Position numbers and translations under genes: made by a program. From assembly GCA_019722365.1 (NCBI GenBank), contig JADFUC010002353.1:1-64000 (forward strand): 64,000 nucleotides of DNA, in the 5' to 3' direction. The notes under the pieces are model-generated. The model saw only the letters and a list, made by a program, of their open reading frames with translations, did not search any database and was not told where the DNA came from. Of this stretch, positions 45,101-57,364 are shown piece by piece. Every line of letters begins with the position of its first letter. Position 1 is the first letter of the stretch. The DNA is from Lithospermum erythrorhizon. Lineage: Eukaryota; Streptophyta; Magnoliopsida; Boraginales; Boraginaceae.

Positions 45101-47100
45101 CAGAGACTTCGATGGCTTTATCATGCTAAAAACACTTACAAATAGAATTGCTTTAAAAGTAAATACTAATACTTCAAATCTCACAATATATTGTGTCCAG
45201 ACTATTAACCAAATTGACAGCGACATTGCTACATTTTTTCGAATCGATTATAATAGTAGATTTCAGCAATTATGTAAAACTTTACATAACTCTTGTGTTA
45301 ACTAGCATCTCTTCTGAGGATGCTACCAAACCAAAGTGTTACTTGGATTGATCATGCAGCCCTAGCGTTGAGTGAAATCACTTCAACATGATCCATTGTC
45401 ATATCCAAATGCAACATTGTAACTTTCACGCCATCACGGTGTGCCCAATTGATGCGATTGATTGCACAACTTTAAAATTGGCTTGATACTTTTGTAAATT
45501 TTAATTGGGTGAGATTATTATTACTTTGTTTTCATTTTCTCATGCATACTAGCACATAATCAGAAACATAGCCATGACATGAAAAATAAAACAAGTAATG
45601 CACATTTCAAGAGACTTATGATATGGCCCCTAGAACCTATTACAAGTATTTATCAAATACTAACATAAGTCCCTAATTCTTGTATCTTGTATACGGATCA
45701 ACGAGTCTACAGTACCACAAGTGAAATGATGTATTTTTACTTATTTACAATATTTATATACTAACCCATCTAGGTGGGTAAAACAATAAGTAAATAAATA
45801 AATACAAGAAAATATGACTCGGAAGGTCATTTACAACGATACGATTCGCCGGAACCCGAAAAATAAATAAATGGGCCATATCACTATACCTCCCATTTCC
45901 AATCACTACAAGGAAATATGACACTTTGTTAAATCACATAAATGAACTTTAACAAAAAATATTTTAAAATGGCATTTGGAAAATGCATATTTGTAATTAT
46001 CAGATGAGGTAATCCATGTAATTACATATTAAAATTAATTAATATAGGGAAACTCAATTATCATACACATGTCAGTGTGAAAATTTATTGCAATAATTAT
46101 TAACCGTATATTATAGAAAAATATTCATCACAAATATATTCCTAAAATACATTAAGTAGTGAAATTGTTACATAATTGTTATATCGCTTTTAAATTAATT
46201 TAAAAGATATAATATAAAAGTAATTAATTGTAAATCACACATGAGTAAATTACAGAATTAATTAGTTGATTAAAATGACAAATAATCGAAATAAAACCAA
46301 AAGAAATATAACTAATCCCATAATTTTAGAAAACCAAAATAGGAATAAATTAGGAATTAGGGTTTTCAAAATTGAAACTTGCTTACGTCCTCAATGAGGA
46401 CGGCCTATGGAGGCCTATAATTACGACATACTGCGCTAGGTGGTCGGCCGACCGTCATTTTGGTACCAAATCACCCCGATCCGACACGGGCAGCGCCCGT
46501 AGGGTGATGCGGAAATCGATCGGCGATTATAGTAATAATACCATATTGCTTCGGTTTTTCGATTTATTTGATGCGTTTGTAGAATCGTTTTGGAGGCTTT
46601 AAAATTTTCAAAATTTATGAAATTGAACACGTTAAACTCCATAATTTTCTTCAACAAATCCCACTGTTCGTTCATTAAAATAAATTTTTATATTTAATTA
46701 TTAATTAAGCAGTCCGAAATCTCAAAAATTACATTTGAGCCTTAGAAAAATCGAAGTATGAGGTTAATGGGGAGATCTTCTACCTGCTTATACGGGTTCG
46801 AGAAAAAATTAGGTTTTAATTTTACAAAATTTACAATCCCCCAAACATGTTTTTACAAAGCGTTTTGAAACAAAAATCAATTAAATCGTCGGCTTTTAAT
46901 TTATGAAACAAAATCCATATTAACGAAATATGATAATACGTATCATAAACTTGTAACACATGTGTAAATCAATAATCAAGAACATAGTGATTTATTCTCA
47001 TCGCTATATTTATCAATTAAATATGAACAAAAATTAATCAAATAAAAATTGATAAAACACAAAACAAGCATAAAATAAATAATGTAAAGCAACTTTAATT
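45101..47100 (-). other. Long 5' leader of copia element D
   Basis: About 2 kb of mostly AT-rich DNA lies between primer site and gag. It contains a GC-rich island at about 46,430-46,520 and, on the minus strand, AAAACCCTAAT, then TTATTTATTT and TTTTACCCA. The same order occurs on the plus strand at 53,600-54,850 in element C. No coding frame is supported. Confidence 0.55.
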
Positions 47101-47115
47101 TTGGCTCATGATGCC
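47101..47115 (-). other. Primer-binding site of copia element D
   Basis: On the minus strand GGCATCATGAGCCAA matches TGGTATCAGAGCCAA at 12 of 15 places and abuts the 5' LTR. Confidence 0.7.
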
Positions 47116-47116
47116 T

Positions 47117-48170
47117 TGAAGAAAATTACTATGAATGTAGGAGTATAAATACAAATCATAGTTCGAGGATCTTTAAAGGGTGCATACTACATTATTCAAT
47201 ATAAAAACATATAATTTGATATATGAGCAGAGGACTTCTGATGCGGCTGAAGATCAAATTCCACCAAAATCCTGCGCTTCAAATTCACAGCGTGAATTAA
47301 AATTCTAGCGATGAATTTGACTTCCACAAGCTCCTTGTTATAATATCAATCGTATGATATCTACAGTTGATCCCTTTCGGAGGTTGAATCCAAGGCAATC
47401 TATGCTAGTAAACAAGGATAGACAAAACCCGGAAAAACCCCCAAAATTCTTGGGAGAATTTGGCCAAAGAGGCGGCTACTGGGGTTTTTTGGTGAAAAAA
47501 GTTTTTGCAAACTTGTATTGAAAAACCCTAAAGTTTCTTATATGGGGCTGAGTTAAAACAAGCCGATAAAATCTGGGTCCAAAACATTAGCTTGACTCGT
47601 TAGCTTTCTGGTTAGGTTTGAACTGCCTAATGGGTTGCTAATGAGGATTGAACTATTTAATTAGCTAGTCCAAATAGTAATGAGTGCTCTATCAAATAAA
47701 TGCTGGAGTTATCAGTAAATCTTTCGTGCCGAACCAATTAAATAACCATTTAATTGGGTTACAAACTGTTGATGAATGTTCTGCATAAAATGTAGAACCC
47801 TTGTAATTGAAATACATTTTCTCAATTATATAGTTACTACTTCCATTTCATACATGAAATATAACAAAAATCTTGTATGTGATAGCAGGCACTGGAAACA
47901 AATAAGCCAGTAGGATTTGTATAATAATGATAATTGAGCCAATTACTTTATTGTTATAAGCGATTAATAGTAAAGATCTGCTTGATCGCTCGCCAACCCA
48001 TAAATTATCATGAGAACCCACACTAATGTCCATACCGAATTACTAAGATTTGAACACACTAGGATTGGAATAATCATTTAACGCCCCCAAGCTAGTAAAT
48101 GAATTGCTACCACACAATTGTGCCAACGGGCATAATAAATGGAACTTGATTCTGCATTGATTTCCCAACG
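47117..48170 (-). repeat. 5' LTR of copia element D (about 1,054 bp)
   Basis: This is the direct-repeat partner of 39,360-40,374. Its outer end reads CGTTGGGAAATC on the minus strand, from an original TGTTGGAAATC, and abuts GATGA at 48,171. Confidence 0.9.
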
Positions 48171-49760
48171 GATGAAGCTCTCAAGGGGCAGACATTGGAT
48201 AAATGCCATGTACAAGGAGGAGGTCAGATCCAGACATAATGATGTGTGGGAATTTAGATTTGAGACAAAGAAGGAAGATAATGTGGATGGGGACAAAATG
48301 GTTTTCAAAAATAAATCAAATGAACGGAAAGATTTGTTTTAGAAATAAAACAGAAGACTAATTTGGCACGAGGATATTCCTGAAGTGGAAGGTGTAGACT
48401 TTGAGCAAACATTTGCTCACATTGCCGAGGCTAGAGGCTATATGACTTCTCCTTAAGCGTAGCACAATATGATAAAGTTTTAACTATATCGGATGGATGT
48501 GAAAGTCGTTCTAATGGTATTGTTGAAAGAAAGAAATATAGAAGCGGCCGAAAAATTCATCGATAGCGGAGATGTCCTGACGTATCGTGGCGATGAAGTC
48601 AGCAAGCCCCTGAGGCATGGGCAGGATTTCACAGAAGTACCTATTGACCAAGGATACTGCAAGAGGAGGAGCAAGACCTTGTTTTAATACGAAGCATGAA
48701 AAATATTTGATAGTTGCACAAATTTATGTTGATGATATAATTTTTGGAGGGTAATCCCAGAACAACTAGTGCAACAATTTTGTTTCAACAAATATGGGCG
48801 GAGTTGAGAAATGAGCATGGTAGAGCAAGATTTGAATTATTTTTTCTTGGATTGCAAATCGGGAAGCGAATGAAGGATGGCATTTTTATATCTCCCAACG
48901 AAATATTGCCCAAGAACGCTGCTTTGTTAAAAGATTTGGACTCAAAATACCAAAGATCCAAAAGAAAGGTTTTAGAATTTGCATTCATGTGAAAATGGAG
49001 TAAAGATGCAGATTAGCAGGCTCGGTGGACATAAGCAATTATCGGAGTATGATGAGGGGTCTATTATATCTCACAGGCCAGGTAGCCTTGACATTTCCTA
49101 CTCGGTGGGAGTTTTGTGTGCTCGTTTTCAGCGGACCCCAAAGGGGTGTTTGAGGGCGAGCCAAAAGAATCATCAAAATAGCATGTAAATGGTATGTTGA
49201 ACTATGGACTATTTTATTCTTTTTTGATACTAATCATTCATTGAGGCCAGAGATATTTGTGATGCGATTGGGCGAAATCTGAGAAGATAGGAAAAACATT
49301 CACGGTAGATGCTTCTTTTTGGGGAAATAACCTAATATGTTGGTTTGACAAAGAAACAAAACTTCTGATGTCTCTTTCAGCAGGTGAGGCCGAATACATA
49401 GCGGCCGGTTGTACTCAACTCTTATGGATAGGCAGAGATGCTTGAAGAGTATAATGACATTGTCAAAATGCCATGATCTTATCATGATAATATGAGTTAC
49501 AAATGGAAATATATCAAAAAGTGCACTTGGCAGCGAATTCCGGACAAAAAACACACATTGATATCGGGCATCATTTATCGAGTTGGTAGAGACAAGGTAT
49601 CCCTTTGAACATGTAGTCTGGACAAACAACTTTGCAGATATTTTCACTAAGGCTTTGGATAGGCTAAGTTTGAATCCTTGGGGTCATCTCTTGGATTGTG
49701 TGTTTGTTGTTATTAGCAATCAAGGAAAAGTTAACACTTACGTATTGTGTAACAGAGTGG
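48171..49760 (+). pseudogene. Reverse transcriptase and RNase H part of SIRE-type pol, 3' of copia D
   Basis: HWINAMYKEEVRSRHNDVWE (48,196-48,255) starts the reverse transcriptase. EGVDFEQTFAHIA is near 48,390-48,430, and a broken YVDDIIFGG lies near 48,728-48,752. LFFLGLQIGKRMKDGIFISP (48,839-48,898) and SLSAGEAEYIAAGCTQLLWI (49,373-49,432, RNase H) follow. The end reads NNFADIFTKALDRLSL near 49,626-49,675. Frames change often. Together with 38,200-39,359 it makes one split polyprotein gene. Confidence 0.85.
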
Positions 49761-50479
49761 TACCCAGCAGTGTGGGGGAGCATGGGTTCTCATGAGGTTG
49801 AGAATCCGAGGCTTTAGCATATGTGCAAGAGCTGTGGAGTCTGATGCATCGAGTTATGAATTGGGCGGGGAAAAAGAAAACCCCGTTTGATGACTCGGTA
49901 TATGTCGGTTGTGGGCTGGCCCCCAATGCGGTGGGAATCTTGTCCAAATCACTTATATTCCTTTTTTAAACACTTACCATAAAAATCTTCTGTAATTACA
50001 ACCTCCATTTATAACCTTCCTATTCCGTCTTACTTTGTTTTAAAAATCATCCATCAGGCCTTTATTATTAAGCATTCTCGACACAGATTCTCATAATCAT
50101 CGATCTCTCTCTGAATTTAAAACCCGTCGTAAGAATGGTGAAGAAAGCATAGGATTTGAACTTCGGGAAGGCCACCAAGGAAAAAGAGAAAAATCTTTTG
50201 AACCCATGGAGTAAAGAGAACATGGCAGGGTTGGCCCCCCATTTATGAAAACAGAGATTAGGAAAGGCTAAGTCAAAGACCAAGAACTCAAACTTCGAAG
50301 AACGTTGATGAGAATGAGACTATTTTGAGTCTGATGCCCTTGAGGTATTTGTTGTTATTAGCACAAATTTTCAAGGCGGCTCAAATGCAATAATTATCGA
50401 CATGGGTTGATTACACAAATATTAACATTGAACTTCGATAACCCTAGGTCAAGCGAAATTCACAATGCGAATGATGATG

Positions 50480-52530
50480 ATGTAGGAGGGGGAGGCTATC
50501 TTTGAAATTAATGTTGAAGAGATGTTGGAGGGAAGTGGCCGAGGCGATTGTTGAAGATATAGAGTCTGCAGCCCCATTAGAGTATGTTGCGATGTCGAAG
50601 CTGCCAGTACAGCAGGGACCATCAGTTATGTCATCTGTCAATGACAGATGTGAACCACCTTCTGAGAATGAATCTAGGAAGGATGCGGTTGAGGATTCTC
50701 ATCTAGCTAGTGAGAATGCTAATGTTGTGAAGAATCCTGATCTGGTGATTGAGGATGGAGTGCCTGATTCTATTACTGGACCAAACACTGAGGGATTGGA
50801 GACTCTTAATGAAACTTACTTGATCAATGACTGCTTTTGAATATAGCCCGATGTTACATGATCGAGTCAAAACTATCGAGATGTTGACAACATGGAGAGG
50901 GGTATGTCCTCACGGCGTACAAAAGTGAAAGCAGAGCTGCGACACCGAAGAGGCTCATGGGGTTAATGCTTTCAGGTGTTCTGAGCACCTTGGATGAAGG
51001 CATGATTCCTTCTCCGGAAACAAAGAAAGCGAAGATAAAGTGAGGCCGGTCCTTCGAGCCTAAGCTGTCAAAAAAGGAGAGGCTGCCAAGAAGGCTAGAG
51101 AGAGCCGAGGTTTCGTCGAGCAAATGTTGCAGGCTGGAAGATAATGTTCTTGAAGAACAATCGTGTCATTCCACAGTAGACACACATGCATCGATGACAG
51201 TGGAGTGCTGAGCCTCGAACAGTTAATGATGTTTGAGGACTTTGATGAGGAGGATGTTATTCTTTGTGATGGAGAGAGAGGAGGGAGGCAAAAAGCAAAC
51301 AGTGAATGAGAATCGGCAGAACTAAAATCGGGGAATGAATGATTCCGAAGAATGTAACTGGAAATGTCGACAACCAATGTTTCGCATCGGCGGTGGCGGG
51401 TGGAAGTTTGTGCTTGAGCCGGCGTGTAGGCTGGCGAGAAATTATTGTCAAAATCAACTCGGAGAATAACATCATGGGAATTCTTGAGGAGAAATTTGGA
51501 GTCATAGCCCTTTGTGGGAGGTTACAAGCCCCACTATCGAAGGCTTTGTCCGGGTTCATGTCTGACATGTCGAGAAGACATCGGTGACAACTGCTTAGGC
51601 CTGCGTAAATCATAAAATTAACATTTCGCAATCATACCTTTGATTTTTCTCCCCGGTTGATAAATGATCACTTCGGAAGACCAAATGGGGGTGGCACTGG
51701 GTATAATTTGGGGACTAGTGATATAGTTAAGGTGTTAACTGCTGGAGCGGTTGACACATGGCCAGACAAGGGGCTTCCATCTTCTAAGTTGAGTGTGAAG
51801 TATGCTGTGTTGCATAAGGTAGGAGTTACCAGAAGCCCCGGATCCTACCACCCATAACACCGGCGTATCGAAGCATTAGGAAAGTTTACGTGTATGATTG
51901 GGACGATGCTTTGCCCCGATATGGGGAGGGTGCTTTCTTTTGATCAATCTTTCGGCTGCCACTTAGTTGAAGCCAATTCACCAATGATGCATAGCATTCT
52001 TGAGCCAACATAATGATATTGACATTCGATGATGTTGAGGGTTGATCCGAGGTAATTACCGTCACTTTCCGGAAGCGTGGAGGACTCATGTGGCGATGTA
52101 CCTCTGAGGACCTCGGTACGGCCGAAGAGAATACCTCCCACACCACTGCATACTTGATGTACCCGGTGTAGCTCTTGAAGGGAGGAGATTGGGTATTTAA
52201 ATGAGGTGATTAGGGCAGGCATGGCTCAAGCTAAATCGGTGGAGGTAAGGCGAAGAGTTTGTGAGGTGAGGATGATGCGGGTGTTGGTGATGATTCTGCC
52301 TGATAGTGTTGTTGTTCAGCAGTTAGAACTAGTGTACTTTGGCTATGTTTTTGGGACAAATAGGGGGAGATGTCCGGAATGGAGGAACCCTATGGTGGAG
52401 TATTTTTTTATTTCTAGTTTGTCATGTGATGTGTTACTTATGGATGTGTGGTGGTGTGAGCCGTATGTGGCTTTGTTTCTTTTATATTGGCATCCTGTTT
52501 TTGGCCATCTGTCCTTCAACGTGTATTGAA
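50480..52530 (+). pseudogene. Extra ORF after pol in the SIRE-type copia
   Basis: Two recognisable parts are present. The first, at 50,502-50,838, is acidic and open for 112 codons (VEDIESAAPLEYVAM and SENANVVKNPDLVIEDG). The second, at 51,655-51,855, reads MINDHFGRPNGGGTGYNLGT then AVDTWPDKG and LSVKYAVLHKVG. The second resembles the domain annotated in plants as a putative plant transposon protein, found after pol in SIRE-like copia. Older work calls this place env-like; no membrane segment or fusion feature is visible here. Its function is unknown and the frame is broken. Confidence 0.5.
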
Positions 52531-52716
52531 CAATTGAGTAGGTATATTGTGTTGCTTAAACAATCCATCTTGTTTGTGTTTGTGTTGATTACTTGAGTAT
52601 TTACGGCGTATTTTTCTACTTCTTGGATAATTAGCCTTTATTTGCGGTTATATCGCTAAATGTGACTATGTAGGGTTCTCAAAATATTTTGTCGAAAAAC
52701 TTACCCAAGGGGAGTT

Positions 52717-53588
52717 TGTTAGTGCATTATAGTTGAGTGAAGTGTTTCGCTTGTCGCCTGCTTAGTCCTTGACGGATGGTAGCAACTATTCAAGAGAGCG
52801 GGATCCTTCACGAGAGATTGAATTACCATATTTGAAGAGGATCTGGGAGGATCGTAGAAGATATGATTTGGTGCGGAACTTATGGGCATAACTTGTAAAT
52901 CAAGGAATAGAAGATACACATCTATAGAATAAATAGATTATATTGATGGAAGCATTTATTAATTGCAAGGAAGGAAATGATTCATTTATTATCTACTGCA
53001 GATGGAAGTTTTCGTTTATAGCAATATTTGCTATAAACTTTGCATGTGCCTATACTATATTATGGCTTCATTTGCAGGCGAAGAGAGGGAAAAGAAACAG
53101 AGTGTATTAGCGTATTGTAATTGAAACATAGAGCTTTGTGTAAGGATTTAGTGTGTAGAGTGAATGTGTATGGAGTGTTACTAGGCAGCTCCGTTAATTT
53201 AACCTGTATGCGTGACACACAGTTACAACGATTTTTATTCTGAATTATTGTAGTTTACACATACTAGGGATAGTAGTGTGTAGTGAAGGATAAGGGGTGT
53301 TATAGTCGGGGGGGGAGCACGAGGCTTATACATTGATTGCCGGTAGAAGAGGCGAAAGAATGGGGAGGCGTTCGAGGTAAGACCACCCATTTTGTAATTC
53401 TTGATCATATTGAAATCCTTCTTTGGACAAAGCGCACTCCCGGGCGTAGGTGTTATTTTGGCCCTTGGCTGGTTGCAGCGTGTTTTTACTTTTTTGAGTT
53501 GTTTACTTTGCACGATGCGTTGTTGGCGCTTTTGAGTCGTTGTGATTGGTGCATCGCGTTGTTATTCGGGGGAGATTACACAATTTTA
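52717..53588 (+). repeat. 3' LTR of the SIRE-type copia
   Basis: It is preceded by CCAAGGGGAGT (52,705-52,715, polypurine tract) and begins TGTTAGTGCATTATAG. It matches the 5' LTR in order through GTGTGTAGTGAAGGA and TTTACTTTGCACGAT. It ends ATTACACAATTTTA before GTTTG. Confidence 0.85.
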
Positions 53589-53593
53589 GTTTG

Positions 53594-55600
53594 TGAAATG
53601 GAGGCGCGACCTTGCGGCGGCCCTCGGCGCGTCGGTGGCCAAGCCGGCGGGGCGTTCGGTAGCGTGGCTATGTGGGATGGCCGGAGGTAGGTCGTCCGTC
53701 GCGTTCTTCATCGGATTTTGTTGTTACAAAACCCTAATCTATTTTTTAAAATTATTAATTTCGGTTTTTTGTGTATTATTACCATTTTATTATTATGGTA
53801 ATTGTAATTATAAATTTGAATGATAATAAGTTTAATTCAATAATTTGTAATGCCCGCGGCCGGCGCAGGTCGGTGCGTTAACCAGTTGATGGGCGGCACC
53901 ACAGAGCCACCGCAGTCTTTCGACTGCGTTTCTTACTTCGCTCGCGTGCTCATTTTGGCTTCGTGGGTCACCCATCGAAGATACGCCGAGGTCAAGCCAA
54001 GCAACATTGGAGTTCTTATGAGATGAGCTTTCGAAAAGAAGATGCATCTTGATGATGAGTAGTACCAAATCAAATACGATCAAATTGCCAACTTTAGATT
54101 GGAGTATTACATAATCCACTTTCATTATTTATCCTTTTTTATAAATGTGCTTATTTGAGGATATAATCATGGTAACAAAATTTCTAGTTAAATTATTTGA
54201 AATGATTATTTAACAATTATTTTTATTGTATATCTGAAATAGTTATTGTAATAACTATTGGACACAAAAAATATATATGTTTATTAATGCATTTAATAAT
54301 ATATATTTCATGGAATTAATTATGAGATTCACATTTGTATTAATTTTCTATCACATTTAAATTGTATATTTATGTGATTGATTTGATTTTTATAATAAAA
54401 AATGGAAAGTATCTATGTGATTGCCAATTATATATTTGAAATTTGAATTGACTGAGAGTAATTATCTCAACCTCATAATTAGTGTTATTGTATTTTATTA
54501 TATAATTAATTGCATTTTATTGCGTATTAAGTGTATGTTTATTATGTATTAATGACATGTTTATTTCATACTTAATTGCATTTAAATGTTTATGACTTTT
54601 ATGAGTCATTAATTCCGTACCATTTAATATATTAAATGCATAGTTAATGTGTTTCAATTTATTATATATTGTAATGGGAATGAAAAGGGGATATATTGAT
54701 ATGACCTAGTTGTATTTTTGAAATACGGTATGCGAACCGTTTATCTATTGTACACGACCTGCTGAGTCATTTTATTTATTTATTTATTTTACCCACAAGC
54801 CTGCGTGCTGTCTTAGTTGGGTTAGTAAATAAATGTACAACCGTGGAGGCATTGAAGATGAGGCGTTCCACCGTGTCGACTGAAGTTTCAAATTTGAAGA
54901 CATTAAAGGTTGCTTGATAAGTGTTGTAATAAGTTTATTTACCTTAATAAGTTTCTAAATGTATTATTTATTTTATTTTCATGATGTGCATATTACTTGA
55001 GTATGTGTTGTATTACATGTTAAATAATTAATCAAATAATATGAATCTCACCATAAAAATTTAAGCACTCGTATCAAACCAATTTTAAAGTTGTGAAACT
55101 TATCACAATCCACCGGGGCACAGCGTGATGGCGGGAGGGTGTCAGTATCGTAAGCAGTATGATAATGGATCATGTTGAGGCGTGTTTTCACTAAGGTTGT
55201 AGGCTTTTGAGATGATCATTCCAAGTAATAAGTTAGCCCGGTTTTTAATTGAGTCGCTTAACCGGTGATTTCCACTAATGTTGTGAGCTCGGTATTACAC
55301 AGCGAGGTAGCATCACTAGCCAAGCATGCTAGTAACACGAGAGGTATGTCGCGTTTACATAATTGGTTGAATTAACCCTCTTGCTATGTTGGTTTTTCAA
55401 AATGTATGGAGTGTTGCAATTTGAAATTCCAGTATGGTAGATCTTGCATACTAATACATTTGTGAGATTTGAGTATTGGTATTACTTTTACAATTTGTTT
55501 GTAAGTGTTTGACATGATAGATTACTAAGCCCATTGTTTACATACTTATTCTTGTAGAATTCAATTGGCTACTCTAAGACACCTATAAATACTTGCTTCC
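53594..55600 (+). other. Leader of copia element C, right part
   Basis: A GC-rich island (53,600-53,710) is followed by AAAACCCTAAT, a second GC-rich patch (53,850-53,960) and then long AT-rich DNA with TTATTTATTTATTTATTTTACCCA at about 54,770-54,794. The order matches the leader of copia D in reverse. No coding frame is supported. Confidence 0.55.
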
Positions 55601-57090
55601 AAACTACTTTAACTTCGCTCCATGTATAATGAGTGTAAAATTTCGGACATAGTCCGTGAGTTGAAGGTTGTCTTCAAGTTGCGAGATCGTATGTGTCTTA
55701 TATAAAGGAATTCTAAAGGCCTTCCGGGGACAGATGTATACGCTGGGAGGAATAAGGTTGCATAAAGAAGATGCTCTAAAGTAAATTTCTTATGCTTGCA
55801 CGGATGGAACCGAAGTTTAGTCCTATATGATGAGTATCATGCACATGACATTGTCAGGCTGCAGATAAATCGAAGGAGGCGTGCGAGGCTGAAAAGAAAT
55901 GCGAAGGCAGCTACGTTCTCTCATTGACCTCTGAACCGAAGCACGGTGAATCCTGATTGTGCAATTGAAGTGATGTATTTGGCCAAGCGAGTGGAATCTT
56001 TCGGGATACCCGCCAAGTCGCAATTAGAGTTTTCATCACAATTTGATCGGCTTCAACCAAGATGTCTAAGTGCATCAGGGTTATAGCGGTCTGATGTTGA
56101 TCGAGCCCACCATTGATATACGCATAAACAAATTACCATTCTTTGAAGCTAATGAATTTTTAGGTATGAACAAAAGGCTTTCTACTTACGGTGACATTGT
56201 TCAAGCGATGAAAGCCTCATGAGAGCGAAAAAGGCAAAGGTATCTCTACAGATGATATGCGTCAGCCCCATTAGCAGTCAGTCCTTTGGAGAAGGGGGCA
56301 CGTAGGAGATCCAGATGAAAAAGGGTTTAATGATGCCAAACCTAAAGGTACTTATGATAATGTAGGAGGCTGGCCGGGCAAGTAGAAGACTTCGAAGAGG
56401 AAATAGATCTACGTGTGAGGAATGACGAGGAAGGTTCTTTGCCCTAACATATCCATTAGTTTGAATTTGACTATGGGCCTAGTTTTAGAATTTGAACAAT
56501 ATTTACTATGTACACCGCTATTAAGCGAGAATATTATTTCCATTTCGAACTTTGAATTTACAATGAAGGTTTTTCATTTTGAAATTGATCCCAATACATT
56601 TAGGATCTCCAAGAATGGTACTATAATATGGTAATCCATCTCTCCATAATGAGTCTATATATTTTAGAAACATCTAACTGAGCAATATAACATTAATCTT
56701 AAAGGAAGAAGCCCTAACGACTTAAATCCTACATACCTATGGCATTGCAAATTAGGTCATATAAAGGGAAACTTCATAGGTGGAATACTTAAAGGGGTTT
56801 CGATTACATGAATCGCATATGATAATTCATGAACCTTGCCTCTTTGGGTAAAATGACCAAATCGCCCCGCCCGGCTGGATACAATGAAAGGGCAAATGAT
56901 TCATTAAGGATCATACGCACTAATGTATGTGGACGATAATTTTGCTCTGAGTGATTCTGATTACTTTAGATACGTTTCTTACGATGATTCTGATAGATAT
57001 GGGTATGTGTATCTGATCAAACACAAACATGAATCCTTTGAGAAATTCAAGGAATTTCAAGTAAATACAAAACCAATAGCCTACACTATC
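55600..57090 (+). pseudogene. gag, protease and integrase start of copia element C, truncated
   Basis: Gag pieces follow FKLRDRM-type wording near 55,675 and end in QAMKAS near 56,215. The protease region at 56,430-56,635 reads LGLVLEFEQYLL-like text, then NIISISNFEF and FHFEIDPNTFRISKNG. GAG-pre-integrase near 56,735-56,770 reads LWHCKLGHIKG. Integrase at 57,000-57,065 reads RYGYVYLIKHKHESFEKFKE, then the sequence stops matching at 57,090, where the inverted-repeat element starts. Confidence 0.7.
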
Positions 57091-57258
57091 GGGTAATTAT
57101 CTTTTTTGGTCCACTATCTTATCGCGCTTAACTTTCTACTTGTTCCGCATACTATCCGTTCTTTTTTAGCCATGGTCGCCCAGGTCACATACTGCTCGGT
57201 TTCTACACAAAATAACTATTTTTAACACTAAACTAAAAGTATAGTAGAAATATTTTCT
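57091..57258 (+). repeat. Left inverted repeat
   Basis: It pairs with 58,222-58,357 plus 59,322-59,364 in reverse complement, once the inner insertion is left out. Confidence 0.7.
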
Positions 57259-57364
57259 GAGAATTAAAATAGAACCCCTTTTTCTTTTTAACGCCCACTG
57301 CCGTCATTTTGACCCTCACTACCCCTACCTCATGCTTCACACGCTCACCACACCACGGTTGTTT

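Larger units (their letters stand above)
39360..48170 (-). mobile_element. Copia element D, inserted in the SIRE-type pol
   Basis: The minus-strand element of 8.8 kb is flanked by GATGA (39,355-39,359 and 48,171-48,175), an exact 5-bp duplication. LTRs are 39,360-40,374 (3') and 47,117-48,170 (5'). On the minus strand come primer site, a long leader, gag, integrase, reverse transcriptase, RNase H, a UTR of about 0.8 kb, polypurine tract and 3' LTR. The LTRs differ by many small indels and the pol frames are broken, so the insertion is not recent. Confidence 0.85.
35581..53588 (+). mobile_element. SIRE/Maximus-type copia with a post-pol ORF, interrupted by copia D
   Basis: LTRs of about 0.88 kb bound the element, with GTTTG on both outer sides (35,576-35,580 and 53,589-53,593) as candidate target duplication. 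Gag with a zinc knuckle, protease, integrase start, reverse transcriptase, RNase H and a further 2.9-kb region follow in order. Copia D sits at 39,360-48,170 within pol. Without D the element is about 9.2 kb, a usual size for this long lineage. The zinc-knuckle wording and the extra 3' ORF support SIRE/Maximus. All frames are broken. Confidence 0.8.
34250..57090 (+). mobile_element. Copia element C, split by the SIRE-type copia and truncated at the right
   Basis: 5' LTR, primer site and first part of the leader lie at 34,250-35,580. The leader continues at 53,594, followed by gag, protease and part of integrase to 57,090. Reverse transcriptase, RNase H and 3' LTR are missing beyond the inverted-repeat element at 57,091. 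Primer sites (TGGCATCATATGAGC here, GGCATCATGAGCC in copia D) and the long GC-island leader resemble those of copia D, so C and D are relatives. The left border is uncertain. Confidence 0.65.

Noticed and set aside
52206..52596. Plus-strand open frames of 85-107 codons
   Set aside because: They lie at the end of the SIRE-type element before the polypurine tract, in T/G-rich DNA. No domain was recognised beyond the post-pol ORF already listed.
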